DNA from: Agromyces bracchium
Lineage (GTDB): Bacteria > Actinomycetota > Actinomycetes > Actinomycetales > Microbacteriaceae
Reading direction: 5' to 3'
Length of the DNA stretch: 36,647 bases
Assembly: GCF_009709675.1 (NCBI RefSeq)
Contig: NZ_WMLB01000024.1
Span: 1 to 36,647 of the forward strand
The translations under genes were made by a program, and so were the position numbers. The notes beneath the pieces are model-generated. The model ran no database searches. It saw only the letters and a list, made by a program, of their open reading frames with translations, and was not told the DNA's origin. This document shows positions 28,332 to 36,321 of the stretch, one piece after another; positions within the stretch are counted from its first letter, which is position 1; the number at the start of each line of letters is the position of its first letter.

Positions 28332-29780
28332 TCATCCCCCTCCGGCCGCGCCTGCGCCCCCGCCGGCCCGCAGCTCGCCGAGCACGCGTCCGACGGCCGC
28401 GACCGTGCGACGCGCCTGCGCGGCATCCGTGCCCCAGTTGCTCACGGAGAAGCGCACGACCGCGCGATCGTGCCACCGCGAGGTCATCGCGAGCACCTCG
28501 CCGTCGGTCCAGAGCGCGCGGCTCAGCGCCTCGGTCGCCACGTCGTCCTCGAGCGCGATGCAGACCTGGGTGAAGACGACCTCGTTCAGCACCTCCACGC
28601 CCGGCAGCGCGGCCAACCCGTCGGCGATGAGCCTCGCCGACCCCGCGAGCCGGTCGATGAGCCCCGCGACGCCGTCGCGGCCGAGGTGCCGCAGCACCGC
28701 CCAGGTCGGCACGCCCCGCGCCCGGCGCGAGAGCTCGGCCACCTTCTCGTGCGGGTCCGCGCCGACGTCGGCGGCCTGCAGGTAGCTCGCCTGCAGGCTG
28801 AGGGCGCGGCGCATCGGCGCGGCGTCGCGCACCATCGCGATGCCGCAGTCGTAGGGCACGCTGAGCGTCTTGTGCGCGTCGGTCGACCACGAGTCGGCGT
28901 CGGCGAGCCCGGCCGTCAGGTGCCTGAGGCGCGGGGATGCCGCGGCCCACAGCCCGAACGCACCGTCGACGTGCACCCACGCGCCCGCCTCGTGCGCGAT
29001 GCGACACGCCTCCGCGAACGGGTCGAAGGCGCCCGAATGGATGTTGCCCGCCTGCAGTGCGACGATGACCGGTCCTTCTCCGCGCTCGAGCTCGTCGGCG
29101 AGCGCGTCGGCGCGGATCCGGCCCTGGTCATCGCACGCGACGAGCGTCGGCGCACCGAGCCCGAGGTAGCGTGCGGCGAGGTCCATCGTGCCGTGGCGTT
29201 CGGCGCCCGCGATCCATCGGATGCGCGGGGAGCCGGCCATCCCCTGCGCCTCGACGTCCCAGTCCGCGCGGCGGAGCACCTCGCTCCGCGCCGCGGCGAG
29301 GCACGCGAACTGCGCGCTCGTGGCTCCCGTCGCGAACCCGACGTCGCTGCCCGCGGGCAGGCCGAGCAGGTCGAGCAGCCACGTCGCCGCGATCTCCTCC
29401 GCGGCGACGGTGCCGGGCGAGATGATCCTGAGGACCGCGTTCTGGTCCCACGCCGAGACCAGCCAGTCGGCCGCGAGTGCGACCGGCTGCGCGCCGCCGA
29501 TCACCCAGCCGTAGAAGCGCGGCGACCCGGTGGCGCTGAGGCCGGGCTCGGCGGCCTCAGCGAGTCGGTCGATGACGGCGTCGGCCGGTTCGCCGTGCTC
29601 GGGCAGGTCGCGCCCGAGTGCGTCCATCACCTCGCCGACGCCCGCGCGAGGGGGAACCGGGCGATCGGGCAGAGCGGCGAGCCACTCTCCCGCGTGGCGG
29701 CGGGCGAGATCGAGCATGGCCGGGTCGTACGGCTGAGCGCCGGCGGCCGGCGCCTCCCCGGTCGGTTCGTCGGACATCAT
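28332..29780 (-). CDS. Group II PLP-dependent decarboxylase-like protein
   Basis: A 482-residue fold-type I PLP enzyme. GFATGATSAQFACLAAARSE (about 148-167) binds the phosphate, H196 stacks on PLP, VHVDGAFGLWA (269-279) has the aspartate, and K304 in DAHKTLSVPYDCG is the Schiff-base lysine. The family includes glutamate, aspartate and aromatic amino acid decarboxylases; the substrate cannot be fixed, and some relatives are aminotransferase-like. A Gly/Ala-rich tail ends the protein. Two tandem ATGs (29780 and 29777) follow AGGTGG; the second has better spacing. It lies 53 bp upstream of lhr, possibly co-transcribed. Confidence 0.88.
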   Translation of the reverse strand: MMSDEPTGEAPAAGAQPYDPAMLDLARRHAGEWLAALPDRPVPPRAGVGEVMDALGRDLPEHGEPADAVIDRLAEAAEPGLSATGSPRFYGWVIGGAQPVALAADWLVSAWDQNAVLRIISPGTVAAEEIAATWLLDLLGLPAGSDVGFATGATSAQFACLAAARSEVLRRADWDVEAQGMAGSPRIRWIAGAERHGTMDLAARYLGLGAPTLVACDDQGRIRADALADELERGEGPVIVALQAGNIHSGAFDPFAEACRIAHEAGAWVHVDGAFGLWAAASPRLRHLTAGLADADSWSTDAHKTLSVPYDCGIAMVRDAAPMRRALSLQASYLQAADVGADPHEKVAELSRRARGVPTWAVLRHLGRDGVAGLIDRLAGSARLIADGLAALPGVEVLNEVVFTQVCIALEDDVATEALSRALWTDGEVLAMTSRWHDRAVVRFSVSNWGTDAAQARRTVAAVGRVLGELRAGGGAGAAGGG

Positions 29781-29861
29781 CCACCTGGATTCCGCGCACC
29801 GTCGCGCAGTCCCGATCCTGCTCCAGGGCGCAGGCAGGAGTCAACGGGCCGGCGGCGGAGC

Positions 29862-31403
29862 TCAGGCCGGGCAGGTGACGTCGGCCGGCGGCGCGACGCC
29901 GTCCACGAGGTACGCCTCGACCGCGGCATCCACGCACGCATCGCCCTTGTTGAACGCCGTGTGGCCCTCGCCCGTCCTCGTCACCAGGACCCCGCTCTCG
30001 AGCTGCGAGGCGACCGCGACCGCCCACGCGTACGGGGTGGACGGGTCGCCGGTGGTGCCGAGGACGAGGATCGGCGCGGCGCCGGGCGCGGTGATCGCCA
30101 CCCGCTCCAGCTCCGAGCGATACGGCCATGACAGGCACGACACGTCGTCGAAGGCGAAGTAGACGCCGAGATGCGGCGCCTCCCTGCTCAGCGCGCGCGC
30201 CTCCTCCTTCATCACCTCGACGTTGTTCTGCGCGGCGTGGTCGAGGCAGTTCACCGCGCGGATCGCCTCGGGCAGGTTGCCGGAGTACTCGCCCTCGGGA
30301 CTGCGACCGTAGTAGCCGTCGACGACCGTCAGGGCGAACTCGGCCTGACCCGCGAGCACGGTCGTGAAGACGGTGTCGAGCGCCGGCCACGTGTCCTGGC
30401 GGTACAGCGGCGCGGCGATCGCGAGGAGGAGCGTGTCGACCCCCAGCACCCTGCCGTCCGTCGACGGGATCGGGTTCCTCGCGACGGCGTCGAGGATCTC
30501 GCGCACGATCGGAAGGGCGTCGTCCGCCGTCCCCTCGAACGGACAGGTGGCGGCCGGGATGCAGGCGTCCAGGTAGGACCGGAGCGCGGCCTCGAACCCC
30601 TTCGCCTGGGCCAGGGTGACGGCCGACCGGGTGAGCGACGGATCGATCGGCCCGTCCAGCACGAGGCGGCCCACCCGGTCCGGGAACAGGCCGGCGTACA
30701 CCGTGCCGAGGTACGCGCCGTACGAGTAGCCGAGGTACGCCAGCCGCTTCTCGCCCAGCGCGGCACGCAGCATGTCGAGATCGCGCGCGACGCTCGCGGT
30801 GTCGACGTTCGCCAGCAGGTCGCCCGTGTTGCGCAGGCACGACTGGCCGAATCGGTGCGTCTGCTCGTTCTGCGACGTCAGCCAGTCGGTGGTTCCGCGG
30901 ATGCCTCTGGCCGGCGTGTAGAGGAACCGGTCGAGCTCCTCCGCGGAGAGGCAGTCGACCGCGGTCGAGCGGCCCACGCCGCGCGGATCGAACCCGACGA
31001 TGTCGTACCGGTCCTGCAGCTCGGCGGTGGTGGCGACGTCGAGCGAGCTCGCGACCGCGTCGTAGCCCGACACGCCCGGCCCGCCGGGATTCATCAGCAG
31101 CGAACCGATCCGGTCCCCGCGCGCCGGCTGGCGGATGAGCGCCAGCTCGATCTCCGCGCCGGACGGGGCGTCCCAGTCGAGGGGCGCGACGGCGGTGGCG
31201 CACTCGAGGTCGCCGCACTGCTCCCAGCGGAGCACCTGGCCGTAGAACGGCTCCAGCGCGGCATCCACCTTCTCGCCGGTCGGCGTCGATTCGTCGACGA
31301 CGGGGAAGAACGTGGAGAGCCCGCACGCGCTCAGACCGCAGGCGACGGCGACCGCCGCGAGTCCGGCCAGGATGCGGCGTGTCCGCCCCGTCGTCTCCCC
31401 CAT
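29862..31403 (-). CDS. TAP-family alpha/beta-hydrolase lipoprotein (tripeptidyl aminopeptidase-like)
   Basis: A 513-residue exported hydrolase. A signal peptide with lipobox LSAC (C27) indicates lipid anchoring outside the membrane. NPGGPGVSG (105-113) forms the oxyanion hole, GYSYGAYLG carries nucleophile S227, and GEGHTAFNKGDAC near the C-terminus supplies the histidine; the C-terminal TAP-like domain is present. Relatives are secreted proline or tripeptidyl aminopeptidases. The ATG at 31403 lies 8 nt after GATACT (minus strand), so the mRNA may be leaderless; longer readings upstream lack a signal peptide at the correct place. Confidence 0.93.
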   Translation of the reverse strand: MGETTGRTRRILAGLAAVAVACGLSACGLSTFFPVVDESTPTGEKVDAALEPFYGQVLRWEQCGDLECATAVAPLDWDAPSGAEIELALIRQPARGDRIGSLLMNPGGPGVSGYDAVASSLDVATTAELQDRYDIVGFDPRGVGRSTAVDCLSAEELDRFLYTPARGIRGTTDWLTSQNEQTHRFGQSCLRNTGDLLANVDTASVARDLDMLRAALGEKRLAYLGYSYGAYLGTVYAGLFPDRVGRLVLDGPIDPSLTRSAVTLAQAKGFEAALRSYLDACIPAATCPFEGTADDALPIVREILDAVARNPIPSTDGRVLGVDTLLLAIAAPLYRQDTWPALDTVFTTVLAGQAEFALTVVDGYYGRSPEGEYSGNLPEAIRAVNCLDHAAQNNVEVMKEEARALSREAPHLGVYFAFDDVSCLSWPYRSELERVAITAPGAAPILVLGTTGDPSTPYAWAVAVASQLESGVLVTRTGEGHTAFNKGDACVDAAVEAYLVDGVAPPADVTCPA

Positions 31404-31442
31404 GGCCACCCAGTATCGCGGCGCGGCGCCGATCGCCACGCC

Positions 31443-31455
31443 CCCCGTTCTGGGG
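31443..31455. promoter_or_regulatory. CCCC-N5-GGGG element 1
   Basis: CCCCGTTCTGGGG lies in the divergent region between the TAP hydrolase and the Hsp70-like gene, about 26 bp upstream of the hydrolase -10. Its arms match those of the perfect palindrome 80 bp downstream. Confidence 0.35.
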
Positions 31456-31533
31456 ACGTGGTGCGCGACGGCGCATGTCCCCCGCGTGATCCCCGGAATC
31501 TCGCCGAAAGCCGGGTTTCCCGTCCGATTTGTA

Positions 31534-31546
31534 CCCCGAATCGGGG
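31534..31546. promoter_or_regulatory. Perfect palindrome upstream of the Hsp70-like promoter
   Basis: CCCCGAATCGGGG is a perfect 13-bp odd-centred palindrome ending 12 bp before the -35, so its centre is about 54 bp upstream of the expected transcription start. That is a normal activator position; the LuxR-type protein encoded in the same operon is a candidate ligand. Confidence 0.5.
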
Positions 31547-31558
31547 ACCTAGGACCTG

Positions 31559-31587
31559 TTGCCGCTCCCACCGGGGCGCGGGATACT
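31559..31587 (+). promoter_or_regulatory. Promoter of the hsp70-like/luxR operon
   Basis: TTGCCG (31559-31564), a 17-bp spacer and GATACT (31582-31587). The 5' UTR is about 55 nt, with AGGGGGG (31634-31640) as ribosome binding site 8 nt before GTG. Confidence 0.65.
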
Positions 31588-31648
31588 CGTCGGGTCGCGG
31601 CACGGACTCGAACGGCGTACGCCGGTGTCGCGCAGGGGGGTTTGAGTC

Positions 31649-33520
31649 GTGAACTCGTACGCGCTCGGAATCGACATCGGGACGACCTGCACGGCCGCGG
31701 CCATCGGCCGCCGCGAGGCGGACGGTGCGCTGCGGGCGACGCCGATCGACCTCGGCACGAGGAAGTCCGCCGTGCCGACCGTCGTCCACCTCGGCGACGA
31801 CGGTGCGGTCGTCGTCGGTGAGCCGGCGGAGCGACGGGCCATCGACTCGCCGGACCACGTCGTCAGGGAGTTCAAGCGGCGCATCGGCGACGAGACGCCG
31901 CTCATCGTCGGCGACGTCGCCGTCGCACCCGAGGACCTGTTCGCGCTCGTCGCACGGTGGGTCGTCGACCGCGCCGAGGCACGGGAGGGCGAACCGCCCT
32001 CGATCGTGGCGCTGTCGCACCCGGCCGCGTGGGGCGAGCACCGCGTCGAGACGATCCGGAACGCACTCGCCGGCGTCGGACTCGGCGACGTCGAGCTGGT
32101 GAACGAGCCGGCGGCCGCAGGACTCGCGTACCTCTCGGAACGCGACCTCGACGCCGGTCGCGTCGTCGGCGTCTACGACCTCGGCGGCGGGACGTTCGAC
32201 GTGGCCCTGCTGCGACGGCAGGACGGCGGCGACCTGCAGCTCGTCGGAACGCCGCGCGGCGTGGAGCGCCTCGGCGGGTCCGACTTCGACCAGCGCGTCT
32301 TCGACCACGTGCGACGCGCCGCCGAGGAAGCGTTCGCCGGCACCGACGACCGCGACGTGGACTCGGTGATCGCGCTCGCCGCCGTGCGCCGCGAGTGCAC
32401 CGAGGCCAAGGAGGCGCTGTCATTCGACGCCGAGACGGCCGTGCCCGTGATCCTTCCGGCCGGCCAGGCCCGCGTGCGCCTCGTACGCGGGGAATTCGAG
32501 CAGATGATCGAACCCGAGCTCCGGCGCACGGTCGACACCCTGCGCGACGCGATCACGGCGGCGGAGCTCGACGACGACGAGATGTCGGCCGTGCTCCTCG
32601 TCGGCGGCTCGTCGCGCATCCCCGCCGTCACGCAGCTGATCTCCGCCGAACTCGGGCTCCCCGTGGTCATGGACGCCGATCCGAAGGCGTCGATCAGTCG
32701 CGGAGCGGCCATCGCGGCAGGTCGACGGCTCGCTCCGGCGGCCGTGCCGGCCGCCGCGCAGGCGGAGTCGGCGGGCGCGGAGGCCGCCGGCGATGCCGCA
32801 GCCGTCGAGGACGACCACCCGATGGCGGTGCCGGCCGCGATGCTCGGCGCGAGATCCGCACCGCACCTCTCGATGGGCGTGCGCACCACGCTGCTCGCGG
32901 GTGCCGCGGCGGCGCTCCTCGCGGTCGTCGTGCCGATCTCGCCGCTCGGCGCGGGCGGTCGACCCGAGGCCGATTCCGGGGGTGCCGCCGGGCTTGATGC
33001 CGCCGGCGCCACCACCGCCGGCCACTACGTCACCGGTGAGGCCGCCGATCCCGGCTCGCCGGACGCGCCGGCGCCGCTCACCGACGACCCCCTGACACCG
33101 GTGGACGAGTCCGAGCTGGCGCCGCCGAGGGCACCGCTGAAGCCGGGGAAGGTCGCACCGACCACCACCACGACCGGGTCGACCGGGTCGACCGGGTCGA
33201 CCCAGGGCACCGGGACATCCGGCGGCACCTCGGATGGCTCGGCCTCCGGCTCGACCTCCGGTGGCGCGTCGTCGACCGACCCGGCGACGAGCCCGTCTCC
33301 ACAGCCCACGACGGAACCGCCGCCGCCCACCACCGACCCGGACCCTGCGCCGGCACCCGAGCCCGAACCGGACCCGGCGCCCGAGCCGGTCCCGGACCCG
33401 GCGCCCGACCCCGCGCCCGATCCCGCGCCTGTGCCCGATCCCGCACCCGAACCCGAACCTGAACCGACGGTGGTTCCCGAGCCCACCACCGACCCCACGG
33501 AGCCCGCGCCCGCGCCATGA
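31649..33520 (+). CDS. Membrane-anchored Hsp70-like ATPase with proline-rich external tail
   Basis: A 623-residue protein with an actin-fold Hsp70 ATPase domain at 1-360: GIDIGTT (7-13, phosphate 1), YDLGGGTFD (176-184, phosphate 2) and VLLVGGSSRIP (315-325, adenosine). The usual peptide-binding domain is missing. After an Ala/Glu linker one membrane helix (about 412-431) is followed by about 190 residues of Gly/Ser/Thr and then Asp/Glu-Pro repeats, which would lie outside the cell. It is therefore not DnaK; its client or partner is unknown. The GTG at 31649 has a strong Shine-Dalgarno. The stop overlaps the regulator start (ATGA). Confidence 0.93.
   Translation: MNSYALGIDIGTTCTAAAIGRREADGALRATPIDLGTRKSAVPTVVHLGDDGAVVVGEPAERRAIDSPDHVVREFKRRIGDETPLIVGDVAVAPEDLFALVARWVVDRAEAREGEPPSIVALSHPAAWGEHRVETIRNALAGVGLGDVELVNEPAAAGLAYLSERDLDAGRVVGVYDLGGGTFDVALLRRQDGGDLQLVGTPRGVERLGGSDFDQRVFDHVRRAAEEAFAGTDDRDVDSVIALAAVRRECTEAKEALSFDAETAVPVILPAGQARVRLVRGEFEQMIEPELRRTVDTLRDAITAAELDDDEMSAVLLVGGSSRIPAVTQLISAELGLPVVMDADPKASISRGAAIAAGRRLAPAAVPAAAQAESAGAEAAGDAAAVEDDHPMAVPAAMLGARSAPHLSMGVRTTLLAGAAAALLAVVVPISPLGAGGRPEADSGGAAGLDAAGATTAGHYVTGEAADPGSPDAPAPLTDDPLTPVDESELAPPRAPLKPGKVAPTTTTTGSTGSTGSTQGTGTSGGTSDGSASGSTSGGASSTDPATSPSPQPTTEPPPPTTDPDPAPAPEPEPDPAPEPVPDPAPDPAPDPAPVPDPAPEPEPEPTVVPEPTTDPTEPAPAP
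33172..33198 (+). repeat. Three tandem 9-bp repeats in the Hsp70-like gene
   Basis: Three exact copies of GACCGGGTC encode Thr-Gly-Ser repeats in the external linker. They are a likely site of length variation between strains. Confidence 0.85.
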
Positions 33521-36069
33521 ACGCACCCTCACGCGACGATGCGATCCACCGCGCCCACGACGTGGCCGGATGGTCCGACGGCGAGCAGATCGTCAGGCTC
33601 ATCCTCAGCGGATCCGACCGGGTGGTCGCCGGCGTGAGCGGGCCCGGCGGTTCGGGCAAGTCCACGCTGCTGCAGCGCATGGCCGCCGAGCTCCGTGCCG
33701 GGGGTGCGCGCGTGGTGCACGGCACCGACCCCGGACCTGCGGAGGACGGCGCGTCGCCCGTCGTGATGCTGGTCGACGATGCCGAACAGCTCGGGCCCGC
33801 GGAACTGGCCGTCCTGGACGGCTCCGTCGACGACGTCGCGCACCTCGTGGTCGCCTTCCGCCCGACACCGGCCTCGCCGGTCGCGAACGTCTTCGACCAC
33901 GCCGGGCGGCGTCGTCCGGTCGTGACGCTGCACCCGCTCGCCGCCGCCGAGATCGCGGACCGGTGGACGACGCTCATGCACGCCCCGCCCGAGGCCGGTC
34001 GCGTCGATCGCGTCCTCGAACTCACGCACGGCAATCCCCGCCTCGTCGACCTCGTGCTGGTCGCGATCCGCGACGAGGGCTGGGATCTCGACACCGCGTC
34101 GGACCTGCCCGGTCCGTTGCTGACCTACGTCTCGACGGAACTCGACGCGCTCGACCGCGACACCCGCGAGTTCGTCCTCGCGCTCGCGATCGGCTTCTCG
34201 ACGTCGGGGCCGGCCCTCGCGACCGCGCCCCGTTTCGCCGGTGCCGACACCCTCGCGCTCGTGCAGGGCGCGAGGGCCGCGGGCCTCGCCGCTGCCGACG
34301 GAGCGCTCTGCCCGCTGGTGCGGAGCTCCGTCCTCCGGACTGCCCTGCCGGACGAGGCGTGGTCACTGCGTCGCGAGCTCGTCGATGCCATGGCCGCGAC
34401 CGGCACGCCGCTCGAGGCGACGGCCATGTCGCTCGCCGACGACGGATTCCGCGACGCCCGGTTGGCCGGGGCGCTCGAGCAGGCGGGCGACGAGCTCCTG
34501 CCCACCGATCCCGCCGGAGCGGCGCGCCGGTACGCGGCCGCCGTCGCGGCGGGCGCGGACCGGACCGGGCTCCAGGCGCGACGAGCGCACGCGGCGTGGG
34601 CCGCCGGCGACGTCCGCGACGCCGAGCGCCTCGTCGACCGGCTCCTCGCGCGCGCGGACTCACCCGACATGTGCCGAGGCGTGGAGGTCGCCGCCGCGGT
34701 CTGGGCGCGACAGGGCCTACTGCACCGCAGCGCCGTGGCCTACGAGCGCCTCGCGAGCGACCGGTGCGCGCTGGCGCCGCTCGCGGTGGTCTGCCTGGTC
34801 GCGACCGGGGAACCCGAGCGGGCGGTCTCGCTCCGGACGTCGGGCGAGCGCATCGCGTACCCGACGTCGTCCTACGTGGCGCTCGACCTCATGGCCGACG
34901 GCATCCTCCGCTTCCTCGACGGCGACCACGAACGGGCGCTCGCCTTCCTCCTGAACGCCTCGAGCCTGATGTCCGAGGCCGGTCCGGCGACCGTGCTGCC
35001 CGAGGTCCCCGCGGTGCTGGCGGCCCAGGTCGGGCTCGTCATCGGTGAGCTCGCCGTCGCGGACGGCGTCCTGTCCGCTGCGATCGAGGGGGGCCAGGGC
35101 GGGCCCGCCTTCACGGCCCGCCTGCTGCTCACCCGGGGGCTGGTCGCGCTGCGCGCCGATCGCCCGCGGCAGGCGAGAGCCCACCTCGTGGCCGCGATGG
35201 CGGATGCCGCGATGCATCCGATCGGCCTGCGGGACGAGCTCCTCGCCAGCGCGCTGCGCGTGGGCCTGGCTCGGCATCAGGGCGAGATCCCGCTCCTCCT
35301 CCAAACGTGGAGGGAGGCACGACCGGCGCTCGCGGGCATGCGGCCCGACCTGACCATACTGCCGGCACTGGCGGAACTCGTCCTCGCGGCCGCACGACTC
35401 GACGAGATGCACCTCGTCGAGTCGCGGGTCGACGAGGCGAGGGCCCTCATCGAACGCGTGGGTGCCGACGGCCCGCTGTCCACCGCCCTGCACTGGACCG
35501 AGATCGAGGCGGCGCTCCTGCGGAACGACCCGGGCGGCGTGGAGGATCACGCCCGCGTGCTCTCGACCCGGGGCGACGACCGCATCGCCCGGCGCCTGGC
35601 GGATGCCGCACGGACGTGGGCCTCCGCGCTCGGCGGCAACGTCGACGTCGAGGGGGTCGAGCGTGCGGCGCGGGAGCTCGAGTCCGCCGGGTACCCCTGG
35701 GATGCCGCGAGACTCGCCGGGCACGCCGCTGCCAGGGCGGCCGAGCACCAGGACTCCCTGCGACTGCTCGCGCTCGCTCGCAGCCTCCATCCCGACGAGA
35801 CCCCGTCGGACCGCGACGCGTCCGGCGCGAGCCTCGGAGCCGCCGGCTCGCCCGGACCCGAGCCGTCGCAGGACGACTCCGCGCTGAGCGCCCGGGAGCG
35901 CGAAGTCGCGCGCCTGGTGCTCGAGGGGAAGACGTACGTCGAGATCGGCGAGACGATCTTCATCTCACCGCGGACCGCGGAGCATCACATCGCCCGCATC
36001 CGGCGCAAGCTCGGCGCCACCAATCGGTCCGACCTCATCGCCAAGCTGCGGTCCGCGCTGGGCGAGTGA
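33517..36069 (+). CDS. Large ATPase-LuxR transcriptional regulator
   Basis: An 850-residue regulator of the MalT/LAL type. The N-terminal NTPase has Walker A GPGGSGKST (42-50) and Walker B VVMLVDDAE (82-90); a long helical, Ala/Leu-rich middle (about 250-760) looks like TPR-type repeats; the C-terminal LuxR HTH is at about 783-845 (LSAREREVARLVLEGKTYVE, then ISPRTAEHHIARIRRKLGA). Such proteins sense a ligand through ATP-dependent assembly. It starts at the ATG overlapping the Hsp70-like stop and has no Shine-Dalgarno, so it depends on translational coupling. It probably controls its own operon and the IniB-like gene downstream. Confidence 0.92.
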   Translation: MNAPSRDDAIHRAHDVAGWSDGEQIVRLILSGSDRVVAGVSGPGGSGKSTLLQRMAAELRAGGARVVHGTDPGPAEDGASPVVMLVDDAEQLGPAELAVLDGSVDDVAHLVVAFRPTPASPVANVFDHAGRRRPVVTLHPLAAAEIADRWTTLMHAPPEAGRVDRVLELTHGNPRLVDLVLVAIRDEGWDLDTASDLPGPLLTYVSTELDALDRDTREFVLALAIGFSTSGPALATAPRFAGADTLALVQGARAAGLAAADGALCPLVRSSVLRTALPDEAWSLRRELVDAMAATGTPLEATAMSLADDGFRDARLAGALEQAGDELLPTDPAGAARRYAAAVAAGADRTGLQARRAHAAWAAGDVRDAERLVDRLLARADSPDMCRGVEVAAAVWARQGLLHRSAVAYERLASDRCALAPLAVVCLVATGEPERAVSLRTSGERIAYPTSSYVALDLMADGILRFLDGDHERALAFLLNASSLMSEAGPATVLPEVPAVLAAQVGLVIGELAVADGVLSAAIEGGQGGPAFTARLLLTRGLVALRADRPRQARAHLVAAMADAAMHPIGLRDELLASALRVGLARHQGEIPLLLQTWREARPALAGMRPDLTILPALAELVLAAARLDEMHLVESRVDEARALIERVGADGPLSTALHWTEIEAALLRNDPGGVEDHARVLSTRGDDRIARRLADAARTWASALGGNVDVEGVERAARELESAGYPWDAARLAGHAAARAAEHQDSLRLLALARSLHPDETPSDRDASGASLGAAGSPGPEPSQDDSALSAREREVARLVLEGKTYVEIGETIFISPRTAEHHIARIRRKLGATNRSDLIAKLRSALGE

Positions 36070-36075
36070 GGCCCG

Positions 36076-36096
36076 CCGAGCCCCTTCCCCGCTCGG
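36076..36096 (+). terminator. Weak hairpin after the LuxR gene
   Basis: CCGAGC (36076-36081) and GCTCGG (36091-36096) form a 6-bp stem with a 9-nt loop, 6 bp past the stop. If functional it would separate the regulator from the IniB-like gene. Confidence 0.35.
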
Positions 36097-36119
36097 GCGA
36101 CGGTTCGTGCGCTCCTCCA

Positions 36120-36142
36120 GGGGTCGGATCCCCGGGGACCCC
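36120..36142. promoter_or_regulatory. Palindrome upstream of the IniB-like gene
   Basis: GGGGTC (36120-36125) and GACCCC (36137-36142) are perfect inverted repeats around an 11-bp centre that contains CCCCGGG. Several CCCC runs follow over the next 60 bp. It is a plausible operator in the 252-bp gap (36070-36321). No clear -10/-35 pair was found in that gap. Confidence 0.4.
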
Positions 36143-36321
36143 GGAGCGAGGCCGGATCGGATCCCCTAACGCACCCCCACGCGATCCCCCATCACCCCCT
36201 CCCGTCGCCCCGAAGCGGGGGAACCCTCCCCGATGTCCGGCGAGCACGCGGAGCGCATGCTTGCATCCGGGGGGCCGGCACGCACGTCGGTCATCGCCAT
36301 CTCACATGGAGGGGATCGATC

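Noticed and set aside
23902..28785. 1627-codon plus-strand open frame opposite lhr
   Set aside because: A mirror frame of the GC3-rich lhr gene; its composition is Arg/Glu/Gly-heavy with no recognisable motif.
33360..33515. CRISPR-like or minisatellite array in the Hsp70-like gene
   Set aside because: The repeats are imperfect Pro-Glu/Asp codon repeats in frame within a low-complexity protein tail.
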